DNA of 12,937 nt from contig JBECKQ010000055.1 in assembly GCA_040235375.1 (NCBI GenBank), forward strand, positions 1-12,937, written 5' to 3'. Both the position numbers and the translations under genes were made by a program. This stretch comes from JBECKQ01 sp040235375 (GTDB lineage: Bacteria > Planctomycetota > Phycisphaerae > UBA1845). Under the pieces are notes generated by a model. The model saw only the letters and a program-made list of their open reading frames with translations, ran no database searches and was not told the origin of the DNA. Shown here in pieces: positions 1 to 6,390 of the stretch. Numbering within the stretch: the stretch's first letter is position 1; each line of letters begins with the position of its first letter.

Positions 1-2
1 AC

Positions 3-911
3 CTCTTCCCGCCGGCCACCATGTACCCGATCATGAGCCAGCGCGGCTGCCCCTTCGCCTGCAACTTCTGCAGCAGGCCATACGGCCGCAAGCTCCGCTC
101 GCGCTCGCCCGACCACGTCGTCGCCGAGCTCAAACGCAGCTACGAGCAGTTCGGCTGCCGCCAGGTCGACTTCTACGACGAGACCTTCACCGTACGCAAA
201 ACGTACGTTCAATCGCTGTGCGAACGGATCGAAGCCGCCGGCCTCGCCGGGAACATCCGCTTCTGGGCCTACGTCCACGCGAACACGATCGACCTCGCCA
301 CGGCCCGGGCGATGAAACGCGCCGGCTTCGCCGAGGTGGGCATCGGCGTCGAGGCCGGCAGCGCCCGCGTCATGAAGAGCATGGGCAAGGGCGTCGGCGC
401 CGACGACGTGCTCCGCGCCACGCGCACCGTCAAGCAAGCCGGCCTTCGCCTCGGCGCGTACTTCATCATCGGCCATCCGTACGAAACACCGGCGGAAGTC
501 AAGGACACGATCCGCCTCGCCTCCGCCGTCAACCCCGACTCCGTCGCCTTCGGTATCATGACTCCCTACCCCGGCACGAAGGTCTGGGACCTCGCCACGC
601 GCGGCGAAGGCGGCTACAAGATGATCACCACGACCTGGGAGGACTTTAACAAGCAGACCGGCAAAGCCCTCGAGCTCGATACCATGTCGCGCAAGACCAT
701 GGAGCGCCTCCAGCTTCAGGGCTACCTTACGGTCTACGTGCGCAACCTGCGCTTCCGTGAAATGCTCTCCGCCGCCTGGACGAACCGCAGGCGCATCGGC
801 GTCATTCTCAAGAAGCTCGCCCTGCCGCGCCACGACGACGTCGCGGCCTCATCCTCCTGGCTCGAAACCACCGCCCGACCCCAGTTCACTCCCGACCCCG
901 GCAATGCATAG
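3..911 (+). CDS. Cobalamin-type radical SAM enzyme, 3' part (5' end outside window)
   Basis: The frame is open from the first bases of the window, so the true start and any N-terminal B12-binding domain lie upstream; the ATG at 21 is internal. Just after it is the CxxxCxxC cluster motif (CPFACNFC), which binds the [4Fe-4S] cluster that cleaves S-adenosylmethionine. It is followed by YGRKLRSRSPDHVV, a string typical of B12-binding radical SAM proteins, then the core features YDETFT, GIGVEAGS, YFIIGHPYETPAEV and MTPYPGT. The 3' third (KTMERLQLQGYLTVYVRNLRF) resembles the helical tail of the same family. Such enzymes act in the cytoplasm on lipids, tetrapyrroles, peptides or natural products; the substrate cannot be told here. 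The gene ends intact and is chromosomal in character. The downstream element did not interrupt it. Family assignment is firm, specific function unknown. Confidence 0.9.
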   Translation, partial: LFPPATMYPIMSQRGCPFACNFCSRPYGRKLRSRSPDHVVAELKRSYEQFGCRQVDFYDETFTVRKTYVQSLCERIEAAGLAGNIRFWAYVHANTIDLATARAMKRAGFAEVGIGVEAGSARVMKSMGKGVGADDVLRATRTVKQAGLRLGAYFIIGHPYETPAEVKDTIRLASAVNPDSVAFGIMTPYPGTKVWDLATRGEGGYKMITTTWEDFNKQTGKALELDTMSRKTMERLQLQGYLTVYVRNLRFREMLSAAWTNRRRIGVILKKLALPRHDDVAASSSWLETTARPQFTPDPGNA

Positions 912-1340
912 GCTGATTGACCGTGCGCGAACACACGTCGGCCTGTCAGAGCCGCGACCGCAACAGGCGGAATACTCAGAGGCTGTTCGTTCTCGACCGA
1001 CCCTCCCCTTTCCCCTCCCTTGCAGCGTCGAAGATCCGTTTGAGGGAGGCGGGGTCTTCGAGAGCGATAAGCGTTCGGAGGTATTCCGACAGTCTGGTAA
1101 GGGAGCAGATTGACAACATCCAAGGGCCGAGCGCGCGCAGGCGAGCCATGATTCCGGCGTGGTGCCCACAGTATTGCGCGACACGGGATGCGCGTTATAT
1201 GGATGAGGGCCTCCAGGGCCCGACGAGAAAGGAGCGTGCCGGAATGTGCACATCTCCACCTCACTCCTGCCGCCTGCGCGCCCGCGGACGCCGTCCCGCC
1301 GCCCGACCCCCCAACGTCCGCTTTTCGCGCACCCGCATTC
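912..1340. other. Probable host intergenic region
   Basis: No frame here has convincing coding character apart from one short minus-strand ORF listed separately. Only weak hairpins are visible, such as TCGGA/TCCGA near 1075-1090 and GGGCC/GGCCC near 1210-1225, and none is followed by a T-run. I find no RNA gene and no clear terminator for the radical SAM gene. Confidence 0.4.
976..1149 (-). pseudogene. Possible small ORF or decayed gene remnant, 57 codons
   Basis: Minus-strand frame from an ATG at 1149 to a TGA at 976. The middle of the product (SEYLRTLIALEDPASLKRIF) reads like a genuine amphipathic-helical protein end, with Leu/Ile spaced among charged residues. It is unlike the Arg/Pro-rich noise of the other frames. 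Upstream in the same frame a TAA interrupts it within about 20 codons, and no good ribosome binding site precedes the ATG (only GGAA). It could be the C-terminal scrap of an older host gene left between the radical SAM gene and the inserted element. It is also loosely reminiscent of the C-terminal helices of prephenate dehydrogenases, but this is too weak to call. It may simply be chance. Confidence 0.2.
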
Positions 1341-1367
1341 TCGACAGCGCCAAGGCCGATGCCCCAC

Positions 1368-1511
1368 CCGCGTTTTTGAGCAAATTCACCGATAGACGGT
1401 GTTTTCGCATCGGCTGGACCCACCGAAAACGCGGTTTTTATACAACCGCCTTCTCGGCCCCAGAAACGCTGTCTGATCGACGCCAGCGAAGTTGCTCAAA
1501 AAAAAACGCGG
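1368..1511. repeat. Inverted-repeat pair flanking about 108 bp
   Basis: CCGCGTTTTTGAGCAA at 1368-1383 is matched on the other strand by TTGCTC-A9-CGCGG at 1492-1511. The arms are identical except that the A-tract is five long in one and nine in the other. The enclosed DNA holds a short hairpin (CACCG-ATAGA-CGGTG at 1387-1401, followed by TTTT) and another copy of the AAAACGCGG motif at 1426. It may be a pair of oppositely oriented transposase sites or a small non-coding inverted-repeat insertion. Confidence 0.5.
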
Positions 1512-1637
1512 TAATGCCGGCGGGCGGATTGCTGTAAGTGCTTAAGAAAAAACGGGTTACGTGCAGGTTTGCCTATCTTCCAAACACGCGCCGCGGATTC
1601 AAAACGACACGCGAAGATGACAAAACGGGTGCCGTGC
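1426..1637 (+). repeat. Direct repeats of an A-tract/ACG(C/G)G motif: candidate transposase end-binding sites
   Basis: Four plus-strand copies are visible: AAAACGCGG at 1426-1434, the same within a longer A-run at 1503-1511, AAAACGGGTTACGTGC at 1549-1564, and AAAACGGGTGCCGTGC at 1622-1637. The last two agree at 14 of 16 positions. Oppositely oriented relatives occur at 1368-1377 and near 1704-1713. Start-to-start spacing is 77, 46 and 73 bp. Mu transposase end sites are likewise multiple, irregularly spaced, in mixed orientation and contain a CGAAAA-type A-tract. The location beyond the last leftward gene suits an element end. The function is inferred. Confidence 0.45.
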
Positions 1638-2109
1638 GACACGCTACTTGACACAGGCAGTTTCGGGCGGATCGCCGTAACTGCCTGTCGGATGGCCGGT
1701 TGCGGCCGTTTTTGGGGCGGTCCGCCGCGGACGTCGGGGCGGACATGCGGACGTCCCTTCCGGTCGATTTCGGCCGGTTCGGGCCGTGGCAAGATAGGTA
1801 AAGAGCGGGCCGGTGAGCGGCGGCCGGGCGGCCGGTTTGATGCCCATTCGACGAGCCGTCGAGCGGCCGGCGAAGGGCGGTCGAGGGAGCCGTGCGGGAG
1901 GGGCGGACCGCGGCCGCCAGGCGGGCGGCGACGGCGGCGAAGAGGGCCGGCCGGGCGTCGCCCTGGCGTCCGTGACGTCGGGCTCTGCCCTGGCCGGCAT
2001 GATCCCTGTTCATCGGCTCGGCTGCCTGCGGGCTCGACCTAGCGGACGAGCGGGCCGCGGCGGACCTGGCCGAGTCGGCGGCGAGCCGCTCTGTCGAGGT
2101 TGCGGGCAT
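1573..2109 (-). CDS. Doubtful last ORF of the leftward block, 178 aa
   Basis: The frame opens at an ATG 12 bases past the stop of the preceding gene, with a good ribosome binding site (AGGAAG, 8 bases before the ATG). That is the main argument for it. The first hundred or so codons have high GC at third positions and give an Ala/Arg/Ser-rich product (for example ALFAAVAARLAAAV). The remainder becomes basic, low-complexity sequence overlapping the probable end-binding repeats, where a real gene is not expected. No domain is recognised. Overlapping frames of similar length exist, so either a shorter true gene with a frameshifted end or no gene at all is possible. Confidence 0.25.
   Translation of the reverse strand: MPATSTERLAADSARSAAARSSARSSPQAAEPMNRDHAGQGRARRHGRQGDARPALFAAVAARLAAAVRPSRTAPSTALRRPLDGSSNGHQTGRPAAAHRPALYLSCHGPNRPKSTGRDVRMSAPTSAADRPKNGRNRPSDRQLRRSARNCLCQVACRTAPVLSSSRVVLNPRRVFGR
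1653..1688. repeat. Stem-loop with 10-bp perfect stem
   Basis: ACAGGCAGTT at 1653-1662 pairs exactly with AACTGCCTGT at 1679-1688. The 16-base interior contains a second small stem, GGCG/CGCC, around GAT. No T-run follows on either strand, so it is not an ordinary intrinsic terminator. A TTGACA string (1648-1653) abuts it, but no -10 box follows at proper spacing. It could be a protein-binding palindrome near the element end or an RNA end structure. Confidence 0.4.
1694..1713 (+). terminator. Weak intrinsic terminator candidate
   Basis: GGCCG-GTTG-CGGCC (1694-1707) is followed by GTTTTT. The stem is only 5 bp but pure G/C with a tetraloop and a five-T run. It would stop rightward transcription entering the element from the host side. 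The T-run is also one of the inverted copies of the A-tract motif, so the match may be coincidental. Confidence 0.3.
1714..2108. other. Very GC-rich stretch near the element's left end
   Basis: Apart from the doubtful minus-strand ORF, this stretch shows only GC-rich short repeats: CGGACGTC occurs twice (near 1728 and 1748), and GTCCGCC/GGCGGAC form an inverted pair (near 1721-1746). All six frames are open for long distances because of base composition, and I see no recognisable protein. Confidence 0.3.
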
Positions 2110-2121
2110 GGATGCGGCTTC

Positions 2122-2424
2122 CTACATCCCGATGTTTATGCCGAGGCCGATCGCGGCCCGTGGCAGTCCGGCGAGGGCGACGGCCGTGAAGTCCTCGCCG
2201 CCCACGTAGAACGAATCCTTGTGCTTGTACGGCGGCACGAATCGGTAGCGGGGCCTGGCCGGCGTAAGCGTCCCCGGCGGATCGCCGCCGGTGACGGAGT
2301 AGTGACCGTTCGCGTCCGTCGTGTCGGAGTCCTGCGGGCCGCCGCTGTCCGGCTCGTAATGAACCACGACCCCGGCGAGCGGGTTGCCGTCGCAAGTAAT
2401 GGTCCCGGTGATCGTGATCGCCAT
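2122..2424 (-). CDS. Small beta-sandwich (CnaB / carboxypeptidase-regulatory-like) protein, possible virion decoration or tip protein
   Basis: 100 aa. The sequence ITGTITCDGNPLAGVVVHYE, followed by SDTTDANGHYSVTG and then PPGTLTPARPRYRFVPP, is the standard pattern of a single prealbumin-like / carboxypeptidase regulatory-like domain: a strand, G-x-PLAGV-V, and a TDANGxYS turn. The C-terminal 30 residues end in AIGLGINIGM. There is no signal peptide, so it is cytoplasmic before assembly. The ATG start is preceded by AGGAAGG at suitable spacing. The gene is the last convincing one of the leftward virion block, 72 bases after the 186-aa gene; a 6-bp hairpin (TCGCCG/CGGCGA, 2474-2491) lies in that gap. 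In tailed phages such domains occur on fibre, tail-tip or capsid-surface proteins that contact cells or glycans. The domain call is good; the virion role is inferred from position. Confidence 0.65.
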   Translation of the reverse strand: MAITITGTITCDGNPLAGVVVHYEPDSGGPQDSDTTDANGHYSVTGGDPPGTLTPARPRYRFVPPYKHKDSFYVGGEDFTAVALAGLPRAAIGLGINIGM

Positions 2425-2496
2425 GCCGCCTGCCGCCTTCCTGCGATGCGCTCCCGCCTCGCGTCATGCACGATCGCCGGCCGGGCGGCGAGCTGG

Positions 2497-3057
2497 TCAG
2501 AGCGTGGCGAGTGCATTCCGGAATTTCTCCAGGATCGCCGGGGCGACGCCGAGCCGGTTGGCCGCGAAGGGGGCCGGGACAAACGCGCGACGATCGCCCG
2601 GCCCGCAGTAGGCGAAAGCGACCACCGGGCAGCCGGCGTCCGCGTCGGACCTGGCCGCCAGGCTGTCGAGGGCGGCCTGTGCGTCCGGCATCGTGGGCAG
2701 CCTGTCGAGCTGCTGGATACAGAACACGACCGGGCCGGCGGCGACGCGCTCGACTTCGCCCCATACGCGGCGCTCGAAACGGCTGCCCGCGTCGAACGGC
2801 TTGGACCAGCGCGTCGGATTCGGCGTTGCGTCTTCCGAGGCGAAGGCGTCGTGCAGCGTGACGCCATCGACGTACACGCGGAGCCGATCGAGCACGACGG
2901 CACAGATCGGCCGGCGGACGGCCCGCTCATCGACGCGCGGCGTGAAATCTACGGCCGGCGGGCCGAACGCGGACGTGAGCGCGAGCACGATCCGGGCGTC
3001 GAATCTTGCCGCGGCGTCGCGCCCCGTGGCGGCTGAGCTGTCCGGAGTGACAGACAT
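2497..3057 (-). CDS. Unknown 186-aa protein of the tail region
   Basis: I chose the ATG at 3057 because GAGAGAG lies five bases upstream; a GTG two codons earlier sits too close to that site. The product has no signal peptide or membrane segment and no motif I recognise. The N-terminal 40 residues are Ala/Asp-rich. The centre alternates hydrophobic strands with turns (ICAVVLDRLRVYVDGVTLHD; GPVVFCIQQLDRLP), and the end contains CPVVAFAYCGPGDRR and FAANRLGVAPAILEKFRNAL. The overall impression is a compact alpha/beta protein. It starts 14 bases after the stop of the tape-measure-like gene and precedes the small beta-sandwich gene, a position usually held by distal tail or baseplate components. 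Function is not known. Confidence 0.7.
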   Translation of the reverse strand: MSVTPDSSAATGRDAAARFDARIVLALTSAFGPPAVDFTPRVDERAVRRPICAVVLDRLRVYVDGVTLHDAFASEDATPNPTRWSKPFDAGSRFERRVWGEVERVAAGPVVFCIQQLDRLPTMPDAQAALDSLAARSDADAGCPVVAFAYCGPGDRRAFVPAPFAANRLGVAPAILEKFRNALATL

Positions 3058-3071
3058 TGACACTCTCTCGA

Positions 3072-4688
3072 CTATTCGTTCAGGTCCGGTCCCTCTTCCG
3101 GAATCCGGCCGGGCTCCACGTCGTTGTACACTGTGCCGATGTTGTTGACGATCGTCGTGCCTGCGGTGCGCTGCAATCTGCCTACCGCACCGGCGAGCTT
3201 TTCGAGCTTCTCATCGGGGTATCCGAACAGAGGGCTGGCCATAAAGGCCCCCCGTGCGGAGCGCGGCACCGGCTTTCCGAATGGGTCTTTTGCCGACAGT
3301 GCGTCGAGGGCCGCATCCGCTTCGCTGACATCGAGGCCCATGTCGCGGAACTTGTCAACCTGCGCATAGAGCCGGTTGAACATCTCTTCCTCGATGACCG
3401 CCTCATCGCGCTGTACGAAATCCACGAACTGTTGCCGGCCGGTTCGTTCAGTGCGCAGCCGGTTGACGCGCTCTTCGGCGCGTTTCCGGGCCTCTTGGTA
3501 GTCGAACACTTCAAGGCCGCGCTGGGCGGCGAGATAGTCGCTTTGCGCCGTCCCGGCGGCCCGTCTGTAGCGGACGGTCGTGCGATACTGGTCGACGTCG
3601 CTGGCGAATTGCGGCGCGCCGACGCCTTCGTAGGCTCCGGCCGCTTCCGCCTGCTGCGCCACGTTCACCGGACCGAACGCCTGCAAAACTCGCAGCGCCT
3701 GCTCAGGGGCAACAGCCTTGAAGAGCTGGTCTTCTTCCGCCTTCGTGTCGATGCCGCCAAGGTAGTCGCGCAAAAGGTCCGTGGCCTGCGCGCGCGTCAT
3801 GCTGCGAGGATCTATGCCGGCCGCCTTCGCGCGATCGGCCAGGATTCGGCTGAGCCCCGGTGACGGAGCGCTGGCCAGCGTGAGCAGCGTCTTTGTCGCT
3901 TCCGCGGCCTGTTCCGAACTCGCCGGGTTCGCTCCGATGGCCTGCGCGCCGAGCTGCAACTGATCCTCGAAGCTGATCCCCGCGCCGGCGGCCGCGGCGG
4001 CCGTGCGGTTCAACTGCATCGCGAACGCGCCGACGTTCGGAGATACCGAGCCCTGTGCGACGGCGGCGAACTGGGCAATGGCGGCCTGCGCCTCTTCGGG
4101 CGAGCCGAGCTTGTTGTTCGATTTCAGGAAATTCAGGAGCTGCTCGACAGAGCCGGAATCCAGGGCCGCGGAGCCGACGAAAGGCGCGAGTGTTTCGGCG
4201 AGCGGTTGGTTTGCCCGAATGCCGCCGCGATCGCCGAGCACAATATCGACGGTGCGCCCGAGAGACTCGGCCGCGCCGTAGCTGATCCCGCCGCGCTGCG
4301 CCAGGCGGGACACCAGCTCGATCGATTCCGCTTCCGGCATCTTCGTCTGCGCCTGGAACGCGGACGCGGCTTCCGAGAGCGTGACGGCCTTGTCGGCCAT
4401 TTCGGCCTGTAGCTGCTGAATCTGTTCAAGGATTTCCTTGAACTCCCGGAAGGCCCCTATCACGGCCTCGAATCCGAGAAAGCCGCTGATCATGGAAATG
4501 GCGGATGCACGCAGGTTGGTCAGCATGCTATCGAGCGACGCCATCTGGCCGCCGGCGGCTTGGGACTTCTCGCCTGCGTCTTGCGTCGCATCGCCCATGC
4601 GCCGCCCGGCGTCGGCGACGCCATCGAATTGCTGCCGCGCCTCTTCGCCGCCGGTGACGCTGATTTTCTGCTCGATCGGTTCGGGCAT
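3072..4688 (-). CDS. Tape-measure-like tail protein, 538 aa
   Basis: Start taken at the ATG at 4688; the TTG three codons upstream overlaps the only plausible ribosome binding site (CCAGG). Residues 1-60 are polar (ARQQFDGVADAGRRMGDA) and heptad-like. Residues 61-80 form a hydrophobic segment (ASAISMISGFLGFEAVIGAF), followed by a coiled coil (81-105). The long Ala/Leu helical middle contains MPEAESIELVSRLAQRGGIS, LNRTAAAAAGAGIS and GIDPRSMTRAQATDLLRDYL, phrases of a type common in phage tail tape measure proteins. A second charged coiled coil spans roughly 395-450. Tape measure proteins set tail length and help deliver DNA through the membrane. At 538 residues it would imply a short tail if the family's length rule holds. 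The call rests on pattern and context rather than a diagnostic motif; another large helical virion protein is possible. Confidence 0.6.
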   Translation of the reverse strand: MPEPIEQKISVTGGEEARQQFDGVADAGRRMGDATQDAGEKSQAAGGQMASLDSMLTNLRASAISMISGFLGFEAVIGAFREFKEILEQIQQLQAEMADKAVTLSEAASAFQAQTKMPEAESIELVSRLAQRGGISYGAAESLGRTVDIVLGDRGGIRANQPLAETLAPFVGSAALDSGSVEQLLNFLKSNNKLGSPEEAQAAIAQFAAVAQGSVSPNVGAFAMQLNRTAAAAAGAGISFEDQLQLGAQAIGANPASSEQAAEATKTLLTLASAPSPGLSRILADRAKAAGIDPRSMTRAQATDLLRDYLGGIDTKAEEDQLFKAVAPEQALRVLQAFGPVNVAQQAEAAGAYEGVGAPQFASDVDQYRTTVRYRRAAGTAQSDYLAAQRGLEVFDYQEARKRAEERVNRLRTERTGRQQFVDFVQRDEAVIEEEMFNRLYAQVDKFRDMGLDVSEADAALDALSAKDPFGKPVPRSARGAFMASPLFGYPDEKLEKLAGAVGRLQRTAGTTIVNNIGTVYNDVEPGRIPEEGPDLNE

Positions 4689-4727
4689 TGTGGTCAACCT
4701 GGCCGCCGACGTGGGCGGCGGTCGTGC

Positions 4728-4931
4728 CTACTTCGTCCGCATCGTGCCGGCGTCGAGCTGCTTCGTGTGCTCGCCCGTGCCGCCGGCGAGCGTGGCACGG
4801 TTCGCGCTGCGCGCGTCGCCGGCCTGGCCGGCGTCGTGCTCTGCTGCCTGGCACTTGCCGGCGTCGGCGTCGCCGAGCTGCTCGGCGCGGTCCGCATCGC
4901 GGCAAGTGCATCGCTGCTCTTTGTCGATCAT
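4728..4931 (-). CDS. Small Ala/Asp-rich hypothetical protein, 67 aa
   Basis: It lies between the capsid and tape-measure-like genes. An in-frame TTG at 5000 is possible but touches the foot of a 12-bp hairpin and has no ribosome binding site. The ATG at 4931 is preceded by AGGCGG and is preferred, giving MIDKEQRCTCRDADRAEQLG and onward. The product is short, charged and Ala/Asp/Gly-rich with loosely repeated DADAG/DAGQAGDA units and three cysteines. It may be a helical or disordered small virion or assembly protein. Competing frames here are Arg-rich noise. No family is recognised, and this might be a chance ORF in a 380-bp gap. Confidence 0.45.
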   Translation of the reverse strand: MIDKEQRCTCRDADRAEQLGDADAGKCQAAEHDAGQAGDARSANRATLAGGTGEHTKQLDAGTMRTK

Positions 4932-5001
4932 CGCCGCCTGCCTGCCGGACCTGGCCGGCTGATTCGATGCCGGGTTGAACCGGCGTCGATCGTTGCTCAA
5001 A

Positions 5002-5043
5002 GCGGCGTCGGCGAGCGGGAGGAGTCACACCCGCCGACGCCGC
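5002..5043 (-). terminator. 12-bp perfect hairpin after the capsid gene
   Basis: GCGGCGTCGGCG (5002-5013) and CGCCGACGCCGC (5032-5043) are exact reverse complements separated by 18 bases. Transcription is leftward; the stem begins 22 bases after the capsid stop and is followed by CTTTGAG, a poor U-run. It may act as a partial terminator or as a 3' stabilising structure that lets capsid mRNA exceed that of downstream tail genes. Confidence 0.5.
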
Positions 5044-5065
5044 GGCTCTCGCGAAAGTCTCGATT

Positions 5066-6307
5066 CTACGCGGCTGCCGTGCGGAGCACGGCCATCGCGT
5101 CGCCGTCCGCTTCCTGGATATCCTGGCGCACGATGCACTTCACGGCGATCTGGTCCTCCTTGAACAGGGTGTCCTTGGAACGCTCGACGGAGATTGCCCG
5201 CCGCTGTCCGAGCATGCCCCAGAGCATGAGCGAGCCGAAGGCGATGAACTTCGTCGAAATCGCCGTGTCGCCGCTGTCGGGCAAGGTGTTCACTTCGACC
5301 AATTCGTACCCGTGGACGCGCGCCGGCCGGTCTTCCGTCGGCTGCTGGTAGATCGGCCGACCCATGCCGTCCTTCATCTTCTCGATGATGGCGCAAATTT
5401 CCGGGTGAGCGTAATACGCGCAATCCGGAGCACGCTTCGCGTAGGTGGGCACGGCTGCTTTCAGGTCGATCAGGTCGTCGCTGTCCAGGTCTTCGAAGTC
5501 CGTGTCGCCGGAGCCCATCGTCACGACCGACACGTTGCTCGACCCCAGCACACCGGTAATGCCGGCGTACGTGCTCGTGCCGTCGCCCACGAACCCGTTG
5601 GTGTCTTCCGCAATGGCCAGGGCCAGCGTGAATTCCAGGGCGAGCAGCTCGCCGAGCCCGACGGCGCTGTCCTCTTCCAGCTCGCGGCTGATCTCAGCGA
5701 AGATGCCCCACTTCTTGGCGTTGAGCGTGACGCGCCCGAAGGCGAGCTGACTGGCCGTGACGGCGACACCCTCATCGGGATAGTAGACGGTGAAGCCGCC
5801 GGTGCGCTTCGGCCAGCTCATGCGCGAGCCGGCCATCGGCACTTTCGCGATGCGCTGGCGGAACACGCCGTACTGCTCCACGTTCCGGATAATCGCCCTG
5901 GCGAACTCTTCCGGCACGAGATAGCCGCCGGCCGAATCGGTGCTTTCACCCATCGCCTTGACGAACGTGTCGGCCGAACAGAACTTGCCGTCCGCGGTGC
6001 GGATGGCGGCGCAGAACTTGGCGACCTTGCCGGCGCAATCGCTGCGGACCTGGCTGTGCGGATGCAGGGCCGCGATGGCGAACAAGCCGAAGTGCTTCGC
6101 TTGCTCTTCGTTGTCGAAGAAACCCTTGTAACTCGGATCGCGCCCCGTGTTGCTCGTGCCCAGCTTCGGCAACTGCCGCGTGTACTGGCCGAGGGTCTGC
6201 TCGATGAACGCGAGCTTCTCTTCGAGCGCCTTGCGGGCCGCGGACTCGGCCCCGAGCTTCTCGGCCAGGATGGTTTTGATCTGGCCGACCGCCGCTTCAA
6301 TATCCAT
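5066..6307 (-). CDS. HK97-fold major capsid protein, 413 aa
   Basis: The length is usual for HK97-type capsid proteins with an N-terminal delta domain. Residues 1-45 form a predicted coiled coil (GQIKTILAEKLGAESAARKA...), the scaffold-like region normally removed by the prohead protease, whose gene is immediately upstream. The mature core starts near residue 120: STDSAGGYLVPEEFARAII, MSWPKRTGGFTVYYPDEG, GRVTLNAKKWGIFAEISREL, EDTNGFVGDGTSTYAGITG, then GYELVEVNTLP and a C-terminal A-domain stretch FGSLMLWGMLGQRRAISVER, ending DAMAVLRTAAA. These are hallmark strings of the family. The ATG has CGGAG nine bases upstream. The protein assembles the icosahedral head. The gene stands between two tandem hairpins on its 5' side and one strong hairpin on its 3' side, which is unusual within an otherwise tight gene block. 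Confidence 0.93.
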   Translation of the reverse strand: MDIEAAVGQIKTILAEKLGAESAARKALEEKLAFIEQTLGQYTRQLPKLGTSNTGRDPSYKGFFDNEEQAKHFGLFAIAALHPHSQVRSDCAGKVAKFCAAIRTADGKFCSADTFVKAMGESTDSAGGYLVPEEFARAIIRNVEQYGVFRQRIAKVPMAGSRMSWPKRTGGFTVYYPDEGVAVTASQLAFGRVTLNAKKWGIFAEISRELEEDSAVGLGELLALEFTLALAIAEDTNGFVGDGTSTYAGITGVLGSSNVSVVTMGSGDTDFEDLDSDDLIDLKAAVPTYAKRAPDCAYYAHPEICAIIEKMKDGMGRPIYQQPTEDRPARVHGYELVEVNTLPDSGDTAISTKFIAFGSLMLWGMLGQRRAISVERSKDTLFKEDQIAVKCIVRQDIQEADGDAMAVLRTAAA

Positions 6308-6330
6308 GATTCTTACTCCGTTCTTCCGGT

Positions 6331-6381
6331 CGGCCGCATCCGTGCGGCCGCGAGTGTCGAACGCCGCCGCACACGCGGCGG
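6331..6381 (-). promoter_or_regulatory. Two tandem tetraloop hairpins in the capsid 5' leader
   Basis: Two perfect stem-loops fill the 83-base gap between the protease stop and the capsid start: CGGCCGCA-TCCG-TGCGGCCG (6331-6350) and CCGCCGC-ACAC-GCGGCGG (6364-6381). Read leftward, no U-run follows either one, so termination is unlikely. Candidate roles are RNA processing, protection of the capsid message's 5' end, or translational control. The capsid ribosome binding site (CGGAG) lies a few bases beyond the second stem and stays unpaired. Confidence 0.45.
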
Positions 6382-6390
6382 GCTGCCTGC

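Noticed and set aside
734..1423. Minus-strand ORF of 229 codons overlapping the radical SAM gene end
   Set aside because: It overlaps about 180 bases of a certain gene on the other strand, and no domain or ribosome binding site is visible.
1648..1680. TTGACA at 1648 as a promoter -35 box
   Set aside because: No acceptable -10 hexamer lies 16-18 bases downstream; the string belongs to the foot of a stem-loop.
1813..3036. Long plus-strand ORF (407 codons)
   Set aside because: It is antisense to the beta-sandwich and 186-aa genes, is Arg/Gly-rich with no domain, and arises from high GC suppressing stop codons.
4528..5028. Minus-strand ORF of 166 codons between capsid and tape-measure-like genes
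   Set aside because: Extremely Arg-rich product that overlaps the tape-measure start in another frame; a composition artefact.
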